A stretch of DNA of 12,943 nucleotides from an uncultured Collinsella sp. (GTDB lineage: Bacteria > Actinomycetota > Coriobacteriia > Coriobacteriales > Coriobacteriaceae), in contig CAAENA010000094.1 in the NCBI GenBank assembly GCA_900757205.1, forward strand, positions 1 to 12,943, read 5' to 3'. The position numbers and the translations under genes are program-made. Shown here piece by piece: positions 12,504 through 12,943 of the stretch. Positions within the stretch are counted from its first letter, which is position 1. Each line of letters begins with the position of its first letter. The notes under the pieces are model-generated. The model made no database searches. It saw only the letters and a program-made list of their open reading frames with translations, and had not been told where the DNA came from.

Positions 12504-12943
12504 ATGACGGATCAGGAAACGCCCGAGCGCGCGCATGTGACGGCCGACGATATCGAGGCCGCCAACGACCTTATCGACTTTATCGAGACATGCCCCAGCA
12601 TGTTCCATACGGCGGCGACCATTATGGCCGAGCTCGACGAGGCGGGCTTTACCTACCTGCCCGAGAACGCGGCGTGGGATATCGAGCCGGGCGGGCGTTA
12701 TTACACGCAGCGCAACACCTCGAGCGTTATCGCCTTTAAGGTGGGCGAGGACCTGGCCGCGACGTGGGGCGAGGACGGCGTTGCCGGCGACTACCATTTT
12801 CAGCTGACGGCGTCGCACAGCGATTCGCCGACGTTTAAGGTCAAGGCTGTGCCCGAGCTCGATGGCGCAGGCGAGACATTGCGCCTGAACACCGAGGCCT
12901 ACGGCGGCATGATCGACTACACCTGGTTCGATCGCCCGCTGGC
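12504..12943 (+). CDS. M18 family aminopeptidase, N-terminal part (cut by the window edge)
   Basis: Metal-dependent cytosolic aminopeptidase (aspartyl aminopeptidase family). The first 146 codons are present and the frame is still open at the right edge. Family features: DLIDFIETCPSMFHTAATI (22-40, the usual short-chain start of M18 proteins), LTASHSDSPTFKVK (101-114) with the zinc ligand His105 and the adjacent Asp107, and NTEAYGGM (129-136). The ATG at 12504 is preceded by AAAGGGGAG at good spacing. The gene is divergent from the membrane hydrolase. The second metal site and catalytic glutamates would be beyond the window, so they cannot be checked. Confidence 0.93.
   Translation, partial: MTDQETPERAHVTADDIEAANDLIDFIETCPSMFHTAATIMAELDEAGFTYLPENAAWDIEPGGRYYTQRNTSSVIAFKVGEDLAATWGEDGVAGDYHFQLTASHSDSPTFKVKAVPELDGAGETLRLNTEAYGGMIDYTWFDRPL

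Overview
The window looks like chromosomal DNA from a high-GC Gram-positive gut bacterium. Protein style (FtsX-type ABC permease with coiled coil, membrane-bound XRE regulator, GyrI-like protein, M18 peptidase), GC-rich third codon positions and an actinobacterial/Gram-positive-type LexA box suggest Coriobacteriia, perhaps Collinsella. This placement is inference; no rRNA or other marker gene is present.

Layout. (1) 1-453: the right end of a type II CRISPR array, with 36-bp repeats and about 30-nt spacers; it runs off the left edge and its repeats decay towards the right. (2) 486 to about 626: a lone anti-repeat followed by small hairpins, read as the tracrRNA gene on the + strand. (3) 637-3651 (-): a compact type II-C Cas9 of 1004 aa with all RuvC and HNH catalytic residues. 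No cas1, cas2 or csn2 lies in the window. (4) 3859-4497 (-): a GyrI-like small-molecule-binding protein with a perfect SOS (LexA) box upstream. (5) 4769-8241 (+): a two-gene ABC exporter operon (ATPase plus eight-TM permease), bounded by near-identical 51-bp inverted repeats and ended by a strong terminator. (6) 8242-8723: a gene-free stretch with two large palindromic elements. (7) 8724-9644 (-): an XRE regulator with four C-terminal membrane segments. (8) 9861-10045: a 185-bp nested palindrome whose outer arm includes the stop codon of the next gene. (9) 10037-11116 (-): 6-phosphofructokinase. (10) 11257-12342 (-): a membrane-anchored Ntn hydrolase of the choloylglycine hydrolase/acyltransferase type. 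(11) 12504 to the right edge (+): the N-terminal part of an M18 aminopeptidase.

How parts work together. The array, tracrRNA and Cas9 form a complete interference set for processed crRNAs, but the adaptation genes are absent here, so the locus is either minimal or its adaptation genes lie left of the array. The pairing geometry says crRNAs are read leftwards and tracrRNA rightwards. The other genes appear to be independent housekeeping or stress units. The second theme is the density of dispersed-looking palindromes in almost every intergenic space between 4670 and 10045.
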